Positions 28,792 through 38,186 of a stretch of DNA of 61,697 nt are shown piece by piece (within the stretch, counting starts at the first letter, position 1; every line of letters begins with the position of its first letter). The notes beneath the pieces are model-generated. The model did not search any database and was not told the origin of the DNA. It saw only the letters and a list, made by a program, of their open reading frames with translations. Made by a program: the position numbers and the translations under genes. The DNA is from an uncultured Clostridia bacterium (GTDB lineage Bacteria > Bacillota > Clostridia > TANB77 > CAG-508), in contig CAKOVK010000008.1 in NCBI GenBank assembly GCA_934121925.1, forward strand, positions 1-61,697, given 5' to 3'.

Positions 28792-28971
28792 AATATTTCC
28801 TCCTTCAAAAACTCAAAGAGTTATTTCAATTTAAATTTATCACTCTTTATTTTTACTATACAGAAAACTTTCTGTCTGCATTATTTAAAAATTTTATCAT
28901 ATTTTTTAAAAAAAGTATAGACAAATTTAAAATAATGTATTATTATGGTAAAAAATGGAAAGGAGTGTTTA

Positions 28972-29118
28972 ATTATTTTAATTCATACTTTTTTTATTTC
29001 TTTTATTATTAATCTTTTTGTTGTTCTTTATTCAATTTACTCTCTTTTTAATATTATAATTTTCCATAATTTACAAGGTCTTAAATTAAAGGTAAAAAAA
29101 GATTCATTTAATTTATAG
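28972..29118 (+). CDS. Small membrane protein at the head of the T4SS block (possible ATT start)
   Basis: A 48-codon reading frame, largely one hydrophobic helix plus a basic tail (LKLKVKKDSF), ends at TAG (29116-29118), which overlaps the ribosome binding site of the VirD4 gene. AAAGGAG lies 6 bases ahead of an ATT at 28972. No ATG, GTG or TTG in this frame fits. It is probably a T4SS accessory peptide. Support comes from frame, spacing and context, not from recognised homology. Confidence 0.45.
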   Translation: MILIHTFFISFIINLFVVLYSIYSLFNIIIFHNLQGLKLKVKKDSFNL

Positions 29119-29127
29119 GAGGTTTTC

Positions 29128-30856
29128 TTGGAATTTATAAAAAAATTTTTATTTCCTTTTGTTTTTTCTGTAATATTGTTTTTTATAGTTATTATTATCT
29201 TTTATCCAATTTTTACTGCTAAGTCTTTAATCTTTCCATATTCTCTAAGTAAGTTTGACATCGTATTGGAATACCCTATACTTTGGAATTATATAAAAAA
29301 ACTTTATTGTATAACATGTTTTATTACTATATATTTATCAGTTTTTTCTTTACAAAGTTTTATATTGATAAGAAAACAAAAGAGGCAAAAAAAGTCGTGC
29401 AAGCCAACTATATCTACTTGCAATACTGACTTTAATTTACTAATTGGTTTAAATAACAAAAATGAAAAAGTTTATATTCCTGAAAAAGGCCTATATCAAA
29501 ATATTTTTGTTACAGGGACTATTGGCTCTCGGTAAAACCTCTTCTGTAATGTATCCTTTATTAAACCAATTATTACAATCTACCTTTCCCCAATTTGGAA
29601 TGTTAATTTTAGATGTAAAAGGTAATTTCTATAAACAAGTTCTAGAGTATTCAAAAACTTATAATAGAATTTCTGATGTAATTGTTATAGAACTTAATTC
29701 TAATACTCGATATAACCCTTTAGATAAACCTCAACTTAATGCCTCTGTTTTGGCAAATAGATTAAAAACCATCTTAGAACTTTTTTCTACTAATAATTCT
29801 GAATCTTACTGGTTAGATAAAGCACAAGAAATATTAACAGAAGCAATTAAACTATGTCGATTATATAACAATAATTATGTCACTTTTACTGAACTACATA
29901 ATTTAATAAATTATGATGATTATTATAAAAGTAAAATAGAGAATTTGAGATTTATATTTCAAACTGGTAAATTATCACACAAAGATATTTTTAATCTATA
30001 TTCATCTCTTAACTTTTTTGAAAATGAATTTAAAAATTTAGACTCTAGAACAATTTCTATATTAAAATCAGAAATAAGTAGAATTACAAATACATTCATA
30101 TCTGATTATGAAATATCTAAAGTATTTTGTCCTAATAAAAAAGATATTAATTTTAATGGATTTAAAGATGTAATAAATAATAAAAAAATTGTTGTGTTAA
30201 ACATGAATATTGCTAAATATAGAAATCTGTCAAAAATTATAGCAGCATATTTAAAACTTGACTTTCAAACAGAAGTATTGTCTCAGCTTTCTTCAGCCAA
30301 AGAAGTTTTACCAACAATATTTATGTGTGATGAGTATCATGAATATGTAAATGCATCTGATGCAGATTTTTTTGCTCAAAGTAGAGAGTCGAAATGTATA
30401 AGCATTGTTGCTACTCAAAGTTATTCTTCATTACTAAATTCATTAAAAAATGAATCCACTGTAAAAGTAATAGTTCAGAATTTAGTTAATAAATTATGGC
30501 TCAGAACAGATGATATATTTACTATAGAAAATGCACAAAAACAAATAGGAAAAGAAGATAAACAAAAAATTTCAAAAAGTATATCTGAGAATGCTTCTGA
30601 AACAAATTTTAATTATTTTACAAATTCTTTAGTATCTAAAAAATCTAACATTTCTGAAAGTATTTCTACTAATATTCAAAATGATTTTGTTTATGATACA
30701 AAATTTTTCACTCAAAATTTAGAAACATTTTCTTGTCTTGCTTTTATTTCAACTGGAAATGACATTTTTCCTCCATGTAAATTAAATTTAATTCCATATT
30801 TTAAAACTTATGATAATAATCATACTGATAAAAAATCTAATTTAAAAATTATTTGA
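29128..30856 (+). CDS. VirD4-like T4SS ATPase/coupling protein, +1 shift at CGG
   Basis: Two membrane helices occupy about residues 5-30 and 55-75. Frame 0 ends at 29535 after FVTGTIGSR. Skipping the C of the in-frame CGG at 29530-29532 gives FVTGTIGSGKTSSVMYPLL, a proper Walker A, in the frame open to 30856. The combined protein is about 575 residues. Other coupling-protein signs are MLILDVKGNFY, YWLDKAQEILTEA, Walker B-like IFMCDEYHEY and SIVATQSYSS. The TTG start at 29128 has AGGAGG upstream. It heads the rightward block VirD4-VirB2-VirB6-PrgI. It differs from the coupling protein at 15-17 kb, so this locus has two. Confidence 0.87.
29530..29532 (+). other. In-frame CGG, +1 recoding site 4 (VirD4 P-loop)
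   Basis: Frame 0 reads GGC TCT CGG TAA. Skipping the C gives GGC TCT GGT AAA ACC, that is GSGKT. It lies 134 whole codons from the start and is the only site in the left T4SS ATPase. This example is on the plus strand, so the effect follows the coding strand rather than one DNA strand. Confidence 0.92.
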
Positions 30857-30869
30857 AAGGGTGATTAAA

Positions 30870-31203
30870 ATGAAAAAAAGTCTTTTGTTTTATTTTAAAA
30901 TTATTTTTATTTTATTTATTATTTTTATATTTTCTTTTTATAACAATACTTCTGCTGCTTATCCTAAATTAGTTTCAAGACTAATTAACGGTTTTGAAAC
31001 AATTAAGGAATGGATAATCAAAATTTCTACTCCTGCTGCTGCAGTAGCTGTTCGGTACTGGAGTTTTTATGAAAAAATTTAGTTTTGGAGATGAAGAAAG
31101 AATAAGAATAGGTAAGAAAGTTATTCGTGGTAGTCTATTTTCTTATGCGTTTATACTAGCAATAGATTTAATACTTTCTGCAATTGCAATTTTAGTTTAT
31201 TAA
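30870..31203 (+). CDS. VirB2/TrbC-like pilin subunit, +1 shift at CGG
   Basis: The ATG at 30870 has AAAGGG upstream. A signal peptide-like helix (about 4-24) ends near NNTSAAYP. A first segment, ISTPAAAVAV, leads into the shift. Frame 0 would stop at 31082 after RYWSFYEKI. Skipping the C at 31053 gives VAVGTGVFMKKFSFGDEERI and then a second membrane helix (FILAIDLILSAIAILVY) to 31203. The combined 110 residues, with signal peptide, two helices and a short basic loop, are the usual VirB2-type layout. The family is inferred from topology and its place between VirD4 and VirB6. Confidence 0.8.
31053..31055 (+). other. In-frame CGG, +1 recoding site 5 (VirB2-like)
   Basis: Frame 0 reads GCT GTT CGG TAC TGG. 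Skipping the C gives GCT GTT GGT ACT GGA and a continuous two-helix pilin. It lies 61 whole codons from the ATG. Confidence 0.85.
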
Positions 31204-31220
31204 AATAATGAGGTGTAATT

Positions 31221-32102
31221 TTGGAAAACGAACAATTAAATATAGTAGAAATAATAACTCAAACTATTAACAATTTATTTTCTAATTTATTTTCTTCTGT
31301 AGATAATTCTCTATATTCAGTCCTAGATGACCTATTATTTATAAATAATGATATTTTAGAAGATAAATATTTTAATTTAATATTAGGTTCTCCTTCAAGT
31401 GGTATTATATTAATATGCAATTCTTTACTAATTGGTCTATGTTTATATTATGCTCTTAAACTATTATTATCGCATATTACATTTTGTCAAACTCAAAAAC
31501 CTATACAATTTATTTTTAAATTATTTTTGTGTGTAATTTTAATGAATTTTTCTAATTTTATTATAAAAAATTCTATTTATTTTATTTCTAATTTATCACT
31601 TTCTATTAGAGAAATTGGAGAAATGATTTTTAGCAAAAATATATGTTTATCTGCATTTATTCAAGAATTTAATTCCATTATTTACTTAGAAAATTCTTCT
31701 TTTAATGTTTTTACATTAAACGGTTTGTTAAAGAGCCTTATTTCTGTTGGCTTTTTAAATTTAGCTATTTCTTATGCCTTAAGATATATAATGATAAAAG
31801 TATTTATATTTATTACTCCTTTTGCATTTATATCACTTATTAATCCTTCTACTTCTTGGTTTTTTAAAGCTTGGTTAAAAATATTTTTTTCTCTTTTGTT
31901 GTTACAAATTTTTGTACCTCTTATTTTATTAGTTACTTTTTCTATTAATTATAATTCATCAGACATTTTTTCAAAAATCATTTATATCGGTGCTATTTAT
32001 TCCTTAATTAAAGCAAATAGTTTTATAAAGGAGTTTATGGGTGGATTATCTACAGATGTAAGTCTTGGAATTTCAAGCTTTAAAAATTTATTTACAAAAT
32101 AA
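31221..32102 (+). CDS. VirB6/TrbL-like polytopic T4SS membrane protein
   Basis: The protein has 293 residues with about six membrane helices and a TTG start behind GAGGTG. Polar segments between helices and a C-terminal Gly/Ser stretch (GGLSTDVSLGISSFKNLF) fit VirB6/TrbL-type inner-membrane channel proteins. It sits between the VirB2-like pilin and PrgI. The family is deduced from topology and order. Confidence 0.75.
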   Translation: MENEQLNIVEIITQTINNLFSNLFSSVDNSLYSVLDDLLFINNDILEDKYFNLILGSPSSGIILICNSLLIGLCLYYALKLLLSHITFCQTQKPIQFIFKLFLCVILMNFSNFIIKNSIYFISNLSLSIREIGEMIFSKNICLSAFIQEFNSIIYLENSSFNVFTLNGLLKSLISVGFLNLAISYALRYIMIKVFIFITPFAFISLINPSTSWFFKAWLKIFFSLLLLQIFVPLILLVTFSINYNSSDIFSKIIYIGAIYSLIKANSFIKEFMGGLSTDVSLGISSFKNLFTK

Positions 32103-32122
32103 TAATATTATTGGAGGTTTTT

Positions 32123-32407
32123 ATGAAATTTATATTTCCACAAAATTATTCTTTTAAAAGTAAATTGTTTGGTTTTGTAGATTATTCAACTTTGTTTTTA
32201 AATGTAATATGGGATTTTTTTATATTTTGTTTTTTAGATTTATTAAATTTTAATATTTCTATTAAAATTTCTACTTTTATAATATTTTGCTTTCCATTAT
32301 TTCTTTTTAGTATTATTGGTTTTAATCACGAAAATTTTATTTATGTATTAACTTATTTATTTAAATATTTTTTCAACAAAAAAATTTATTTTTATTCTAA
32401 AGAATAA
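32123..32407 (+). CDS. PrgI-family (VirB3-like) T4SS protein
   Basis: The protein has 94 residues and two membrane helices. The segment FSIIGFNHENFIYVLTYLFKYFFNKKIYFY matches the PrgI pattern in sense, where short N- and C-terminal tails bracket the helices (motif pieces GFNHEN and KKIYFY). The ATG at 32123 has TTGGAGG upstream. PrgI/VirB3 normally pairs with VirB4, which here is 10 kb away on the other strand. Confidence 0.82.
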   Translation: MKFIFPQNYSFKSKLFGFVDYSTLFLNVIWDFFIFCFLDLLNFNISIKISTFIIFCFPLFLFSIIGFNHENFIYVLTYLFKYFFNKKIYFYSKE

Positions 32408-32572
32408 TTTTATTCTTTATTGTAAAGTGCCTTTAAAAATGATATAATTTTTTATACTAAAAAGCTATAATTGTTATTGTATTGGCATTTTCTTATTTTG
32501 TTTAGGAACTCAAGCTCAGTAGAAAAAATTATAGTAAATTATATTTCTTTTTTATATTTTGGGGGAGTCTTT

Positions 32573-33541
32573 ATGAAATTAGAAAAAAATGACAAATCAA
32601 TGATATTTTCTGAAACACAAATTCCTGATGTTTTCTTTACAGAATACATGTCAGAAGCAAATGGTGATTATATTAAAGTATATTTGTGTATGCTTTTTCT
32701 TACCAAATATGATAAGGATATTAAATTAAATGATTTATCTAAAAGATTAAATATTAATTTGTCTATTATACAGGCTGCTCTTTCATATTGGGAGGAAAGA
32801 GGAGTTCTTACAAAGAAAGTAAATGGATATATATTAAATGATCTTCAAGAAATTGAGCTTCATAAATTATATTCTCCTAACCTTTCTCTTTCTACTGAAG
32901 ATATAAAAAAGAATGCAGATAGTCAATATCGTGCTAAGGCAATTGAATGCATTAACAATATGTATTTTCAAGGAGTAATGTCTCCGACTTGGTATAGTGA
33001 TATAGATTTATGGTTTAAAAAATATCAATTTGATGAACAAGTTATGATTTCTCTTTTTGATTATTGTTTTAATAAATCTGCACTTCACAAAAATTATGTA
33101 AAAACTGTCGCTGAGGCTTGGAATAAAAACAATATAAAAACTTATGATGAATTAGAATGTTATTATCAAAAATATGAAAAATTAAATAAAATAAAAAAAG
33201 ATATTGCAAAAAAACTTGGCAGATTTTCTCCACTTACTCAATTTGAAGATGCTATAATAGAAAAGTGGGTTGTAGATTTTAATTATGGCTTAGATGTTAT
33301 TAATATTGCTCTTAAAAAGACTACATCTAAAGCAAATCCAAGTTTTGATTATTTAGATAAATTAATTTCTGATTGGCATGATAGAAATTTAAAAAATGAA
33401 AATGATGTAAATAATTTCTTATCAGAAATTAAACAAAAAAAGAAAAATATAAAACAATTAGAAAAGCAAACAAATTATAATAACTATGAACAAAGAAATT
33501 ATGATAATTTAGATAACTTATATGCAAATAAAAAATTGTAA
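32573..33541 (+). CDS. DnaD-like primosome/replication initiation protein
   Basis: The protein has 322 residues. Residues 1-110 form a winged-helix DDBH1-type domain (YLCMLFLTKYDKDIKLNDLSKRL). The DDBH2 domain lies at about 125-195 and possibly repeats at 205-290 (FSPLTQFEDAIIEKWVVDF, then SPTWYSDIDLWF-type). A Lys/Gln-rich tail ends the protein. The ATG at 32573 has GGGGGAG. DnaD helps load the replicative helicase with DnaB/DnaI. A DnaC/DnaI-type gene follows, the usual pairing. The stop codon lies within the left end of a MITE-like repeat. Confidence 0.85.
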   Translation: MKLEKNDKSMIFSETQIPDVFFTEYMSEANGDYIKVYLCMLFLTKYDKDIKLNDLSKRLNINLSIIQAALSYWEERGVLTKKVNGYILNDLQEIELHKLYSPNLSLSTEDIKKNADSQYRAKAIECINNMYFQGVMSPTWYSDIDLWFKKYQFDEQVMISLFDYCFNKSALHKNYVKTVAEAWNKNNIKTYDELECYYQKYEKLNKIKKDIAKKLGRFSPLTQFEDAIIEKWVVDFNYGLDVINIALKKTTSKANPSFDYLDKLISDWHDRNLKNENDVNNFLSEIKQKKKNIKQLEKQTNYNNYEQRNYDNLDNLYANKKL

Positions 33542-33982
33542 TTTGTTTAACTTTTTATTTGCTCTATGTTAAACGGGATATAAATTTAAAATGCCTCATT
33601 CTTTGTCAGATTAATGAAAAATTTATTTTTCATTAATTTGTTCAAAGATAACACTATTAATTTTTACAAACAATGTGTCGACAGCCCTTTGAGGCGGGGG
33701 AATACCCGTGAGCTTGGAGACCATTGTTTTTAAAATTAATATGTTATCTTATATAATTAATCTAATAAAAATTAAAATATAAAAAATTCCAAAAATTGCT
33801 CGGTCATGTCGCTTTCGTAGAAATTGTAAATCTTCTCTCTTCGCAGCGCCCTCATTAAAAACGAGATTCCCTACTCATATAGAAGAACAATTTCTACCTC
33901 AAGCTTAATCCATTTGCAACGTTTTTTCCATTTTTAATATTTTTATTTTTCAGAAAGCAATTTACTCATACAAATTACAATT
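33533..33982 (+). repeat. MITE-like repeat, copy 2, with an internal 190-bp insert
   Basis: The ends AAATTGTAATTTG (33533-33545) and CAAATTACAATT (33971-33982) are inverted repeats. Internal features shared with copy 3 are ATTAATGAAAAATTTATTTT hairpin sequence, GCC..GGC and GGG..CCC mini-hairpins near 33682-33710, and an enclosing CAATG/CATTG pair. Bases about 33731-33920 are absent from copy 3. That insert holds a stem with GTAGAAATTGT/ACAATTTCTAC arms (33817-33897). The whole 460-bp gap between dnaD and dnaC is this element; no ORF is seen. Confidence 0.8.
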
Positions 33983-34004
33983 CATATGAAAGTTGAGGAA
34001 ATAA

Positions 34005-34994
34005 ATGAATAATTCTATATTAAATGATTTATTAAAACAATATGAAAAAACAAGATTAAATAATATGCATGATTTAGAAAATAGAAAAAAAGAATTATAT
34101 TTATCTAATCCAAAATTGCAAGAAATAGATGAAAAATTAAGTTCTTTATCTATAAATACTGCTAAATCTATTTTGCAAAATAATTCTGCAGAGTCTTTAA
34201 GTACTCTAAAGGAAAATATATCAAAGCTAAGACAAGAAAAGGAAAAATTATTAAAATCTCTAGGATTATCTTTAGAATATTTAGAGCCTTTCTATAATTG
34301 TAAGCTTTGCAAAGATACTGGCTATATTTTAAGTAATGGCAAAACAAGTATGTGCAGTTGTTTAAAACAGAAAATATATAATATTGAATATAATCAAAAA
34401 AATGAAAATATTATAAAAAATCAGACCTTTGATAATTTTAATATTAATTTATTTTCTAATGAGGTAAATGAAAAAAAATATAATTCAAAAATATCTCCTA
34501 GAGAGAATATTACAGATATTAAAAATGCAGCAATAAATTTTATTAATAATTTTGATGATGAAAATACTAAGAATTTGATTTTTTCTGGAGGTACAGGTCT
34601 TGGTAAAACATTTCTTTCTAATTGTATTATAAACAGTTTGCTAGAAAATGGTAAAACAGTAATGTACCAAACAGCCCCAGTAATGCTTGATAACTTAATT
34701 TCTGATTTATTTGCTAAACCTGATAAACAAGTTGGTATATCCTCAAGTTTATTATCTGTTGATTTACTTGTAATAGATGATTTAGGCACAGAAACTTTAA
34801 ACAGTATGAAATTTACTGAATTATATAAAATAATTAACACAAGACTTTTATCTAATAAAACTAAAACTATAATTTCAACAAATTTGGATCTTCGCAGTAT
34901 TTTCCAAACATATGATGAACGTTTAGCTTCTAGATTTGTTGGTTATTATGATATTTATAGATTTTTTGGTGATGATATAAGATTAAAAAAATAA
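34005..34994 (+). CDS. DnaC/DnaI-like helicase loader ATPase
   Basis: The protein has 329 residues. The N-terminal 100 residues are helical, followed by a zinc-binding cluster (CKLCKDTGYILSNGKTSMCSC) as in DnaI. The AAA+ domain has Walker A GGTGLGKT, Walker B VDLLVIDDLG, sensor 1 TIISTNLD and the Arg finger region ERLASR. It loads the replicative helicase with DnaD. It follows dnaD after the repeat. The terminator is at 34992-35023. Confidence 0.95.
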   Translation: MNNSILNDLLKQYEKTRLNNMHDLENRKKELYLSNPKLQEIDEKLSSLSINTAKSILQNNSAESLSTLKENISKLRQEKEKLLKSLGLSLEYLEPFYNCKLCKDTGYILSNGKTSMCSCLKQKIYNIEYNQKNENIIKNQTFDNFNINLFSNEVNEKKYNSKISPRENITDIKNAAINFINNFDDENTKNLIFSGGTGLGKTFLSNCIINSLLENGKTVMYQTAPVMLDNLISDLFAKPDKQVGISSSLLSVDLLVIDDLGTETLNSMKFTELYKIINTRLLSNKTKTIISTNLDLRSIFQTYDERLASRFVGYYDIYRFFGDDIRLKK

Positions 34995-35023
34995 GTTGGA
35001 TTTTATCTCCAACTTATTTTTTT
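34992..35023 (+). terminator. Terminator after dnaC-like gene
   Basis: The stem AAGTTGGA...CCAACTT is followed by ATTTTTTT. It lies between the convergent dnaC-like gene and ileS. Confidence 0.85.
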
Positions 35024-35036
35024 ACGATATAAGTTT

Positions 35037-37820
35037 TTATTTTAAAGCTTCACTACATTTATGGCAAATTGTTGGATTTTCTTTATCCTCTCCTACTGTT
35101 GTTGAATACATCCAACATCTTTCGCATTTTTCTCCTTCTGCTTGTTCTATTTTAACTCCTAATTTTTCTTCATTTGATCTTTGGTTTTCTTCTACTTCTA
35201 AATGAGATATTATAAATACTGTTTGTAATAGTTCTTTATTCTCTTTTATAAAATCATATAAATCTCCTTCAGCAAATATCATAACTTTTGCATTCAATGA
35301 ATGTCCTATTATTTTTTCTGCTCTTGCTTCTTCTAATTTTTTAGAAACAATTTCTTTTATTTTAACTATTTTTTCCCATTTTGCTCTAAGTTCTTCATTT
35401 TCATACTCAGGATTTACTTCTGGATATGTTGTAAGCATTACACTCTCCACTTTTTCGCTTTTTGATTTATTCATATATTTCCATATTTCTTCTGCTGTAA
35501 AGCTTGTAAGTGGTGCAATTATTCTTACTAATGAGTCTAGAATTATATACATTGCTGTTTGGGCTGCTCTTCTTTCTTTAGAATTTGCTTTTGCAGTATA
35601 TAATCTGTCTTTTATTATATCCAAATAAAAACTACTCATATCTGTTACACAAAATACATTTATTGCTTGATATGCTTCGTGGAAATCATATCTATCGTAA
35701 CTTTCTGTGCATTTTTTTACTAAATCATTTAATTTTAATAAAGCATATTTATCAATTTCCTGTAATTCGCTGTATTGAACCATATCTTTATCTGGATCAA
35801 AGTCTGATGTATTTCCTAGAATATATCTTGCAGTATTTCTCATTTTTCTATAAACTTCTGTTATTTGCTTTAATATATCTTTAGATAGACTTACATCTGA
35901 TTGATAATCTGAAGAAAGTACCCACAATCTTAAAATATCTGCTCCATATTCTTTGATTACTTCTTGTGGAGGTATTACATTTCCTATACTTTTAGACATT
36001 TTTTTACCTTGGCCATCAACTGTCCATCCATGTGTTAAGACTTGTTTATATGGTGCTATTCCATTTGTTGCAACAGATGTTAATAATGAAGATTGGAACC
36101 AGCCTCTATATTGGTCTGCACCTTCTAAATATAAATCTGCTGGATATGGTAAACCTCTTTCTACTAAAACACTTTGATGTGTTGAACCAGAATCAAACCA
36201 TACATCCATTATATCTTTTTCTTTTACAAACTCTGTACATCCACATTCTTTACATTTTGCTCCTTCTGGCATTAACTCTTTTGCAGTTAAATCCCACCAA
36301 GCATTTGAACCTTTTTCTTTAAAAATTGTTTTTAATTTTTCTATAGATTCTTTTGTTACATATTCTTTTCCACATTCTTTACAATAATATATTGGAAGTG
36401 GAACTCCCCATGTACGTTGTCTAGATATACACCAGTCTGCTCTTTCTTTTATCATATTAGAAATTCTATCTGCTCCCCAACCAGGAATCCATTCTACACT
36501 TTCTGCAGCTTTTATAGCTTCATCTTTGAATTTTTCAACTGAACAGAACCATTGCTCTGTTGCTCTAAATATTATTGGATTCTTACATCTCCAACAATGT
36601 GGGTATGAGTGATTTATTTTTTGTTTTTTTAGTAGGAATTTATTTTCTTCTAGCCATTCTATTATCTTGTCATTAGATTCATCATATTTAAGTCCTGCAA
36701 ATATTCCTGCACCTTCTGTTTGGTATCCTTTTCCATCAACAGTTACTACTATTTCTAATCCATTTTTTAATCCACATAAATAGTCTTCTTTACCATAGCC
36801 AGGAGCTGTATGTACTGCACCAGTACCTGTTCCAAGTTCTACAACTATTGTGTCATCACTTCCTAATACTACCCTAGAAGTTCTATCCAAAAATGGATGT
36901 TTACAAAGAACACCTTCTAAATCTACTCCATTTAAAGTTTTTATTGTTTCATATTCTTCAATTCCAGCTTCTTTCATTACATTATCTACTAAAGCTGTTG
37001 CCATAACTAAATTTCCCTGATTTGTTTTTACAATTGAATATTCAAATTCTCCACCTATTGTTATACCAACATTTCCTGGAAGAGTCCATGGAGTTGTAGT
37101 CCATATAATAAAGTATGTATTTTCTTTATCAAATAATCCTTTACTATCTTCTACTGGGAATTTAACAAATATTGATGTTGTGTCTACATCGTTATATTCT
37201 ATTTCAGCTTCTGCTAATGCTGTTTCACAATCAGTACACCAGTAAACTGGTTTTAATCCTTTATATAAATATCCTCTTTCATACATATCATAAAATACAC
37301 CTAATTGTCTTGCTTCACATTTTGGATCATATGTTATATATGGATCTTTCCAATCTCCTAATACTCCAACTCTTTTAAATCCTTCTATTTGTTTATCTTT
37401 ATAATTTCTTGTAAATTCTAAACAAGTATCTCTGAATTGTGATACTGGAATTTTATCTCTATCTAGCCCTAATTTTTCTATTGCTTTTTTTTCTGTTGGC
37501 ATTCCATGTGTATCAAAACCCGGAACATAAGGAGTATAATATCCTTTTAAATTTTTATATCTTACTATTGTATCTTTTAATATTTTGTTTAAAGCATGCC
37601 CTATATGAATTTCTCCATTTGCATACGGAGGTCCATCATGTAGCACAAAGCTTTTATGTCCTTCATTTTTCTTTAACATTTTTTCATACAAGTCATTATC
37701 AAAAATCTCTTTTTCTATTTCTGGCTCTCTTTCTGGAAGATTTGCCCTCATAGGAAAATCTGTTTTTGGTAAATTTAGTGTTTTTCCATAATCCTTTTTT
37801 TCTTCACATTTGTCACACAT
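35037..37820 (-). CDS. ileS: Isoleucine--tRNA ligase
   Basis: The protein has 927 residues, a bacterial-type class Ia synthetase. HIGH is in GEIHIGHALN, KMSKS in GKKMSKSIGN, the editing domain contains the usual TTPWTLPGN, and the C-terminal zinc finger is CERCWMYS...CHKC. These features distinguish IleRS from ValRS and LeuRS. A T-box leader upstream shows control by uncharged tRNA-Ile. It is transcribed alone. Confidence 0.98.
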   Translation of the reverse strand: MCDKCEEKKDYGKTLNLPKTDFPMRANLPEREPEIEKEIFDNDLYEKMLKKNEGHKSFVLHDGPPYANGEIHIGHALNKILKDTIVRYKNLKGYYTPYVPGFDTHGMPTEKKAIEKLGLDRDKIPVSQFRDTCLEFTRNYKDKQIEGFKRVGVLGDWKDPYITYDPKCEARQLGVFYDMYERGYLYKGLKPVYWCTDCETALAEAEIEYNDVDTTSIFVKFPVEDSKGLFDKENTYFIIWTTTPWTLPGNVGITIGGEFEYSIVKTNQGNLVMATALVDNVMKEAGIEEYETIKTLNGVDLEGVLCKHPFLDRTSRVVLGSDDTIVVELGTGTGAVHTAPGYGKEDYLCGLKNGLEIVVTVDGKGYQTEGAGIFAGLKYDESNDKIIEWLEENKFLLKKQKINHSYPHCWRCKNPIIFRATEQWFCSVEKFKDEAIKAAESVEWIPGWGADRISNMIKERADWCISRQRTWGVPLPIYYCKECGKEYVTKESIEKLKTIFKEKGSNAWWDLTAKELMPEGAKCKECGCTEFVKEKDIMDVWFDSGSTHQSVLVERGLPYPADLYLEGADQYRGWFQSSLLTSVATNGIAPYKQVLTHGWTVDGQGKKMSKSIGNVIPPQEVIKEYGADILRLWVLSSDYQSDVSLSKDILKQITEVYRKMRNTARYILGNTSDFDPDKDMVQYSELQEIDKYALLKLNDLVKKCTESYDRYDFHEAYQAINVFCVTDMSSFYLDIIKDRLYTAKANSKERRAAQTAMYIILDSLVRIIAPLTSFTAEEIWKYMNKSKSEKVESVMLTTYPEVNPEYENEELRAKWEKIVKIKEIVSKKLEEARAEKIIGHSLNAKVMIFAEGDLYDFIKENKELLQTVFIISHLEVEENQRSNEEKLGVKIEQAEGEKCERCWMYSTTVGEDKENPTICHKCSEALK

Positions 37821-37879
37821 ATTAAATTCTCCTTTCTAATGATGGTGTTTTACATTTGTGGAATGTTGTGAACAAGCAT

Positions 37880-38135
37880 CCTACAAAAAAATCTCGTCCT
37901 ACATAGGACGAGATTTTTCTCATGGTACCACCTAATTTATATAAATTTTAAATATAAACAAATTTATACATCTTATTTGTCTTTAACGCAGACTTACGAC
38001 TTAAATTACTTTTTTCATTTAAGCAACTCCAAGGTGATAACAAATAAATTATTATCTTGCTAGAGTTTCAGCATTCATCTAGCTCTCTGTTAGTTTTACT
38101 TTATTTGTCTTGTCCTTTTCTTTGTTTTTTTATGC
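37880..38135 (-). promoter_or_regulatory. T-box riboswitch controlling ileS
   Basis: The minus-strand leader carries stem I features (GAGAGCTAG...CTCTAGC) near 38070-38110, the T-box bulge sequence TTAGGTGGTACCATGAG (37918-37934) and a terminator with arms AATCTCGTCCTA/TAGGACGAGATT (37885-37917) ending in a T-run. Uncharged tRNA-Ile should favour the antiterminator. The specifier codon was not located with certainty. Confidence 0.9.
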
Positions 38136-38186
38136 ATAAAATATTATCACACTTTTTTTCTTAAATCAAGCATTTCCGTAAGATTT

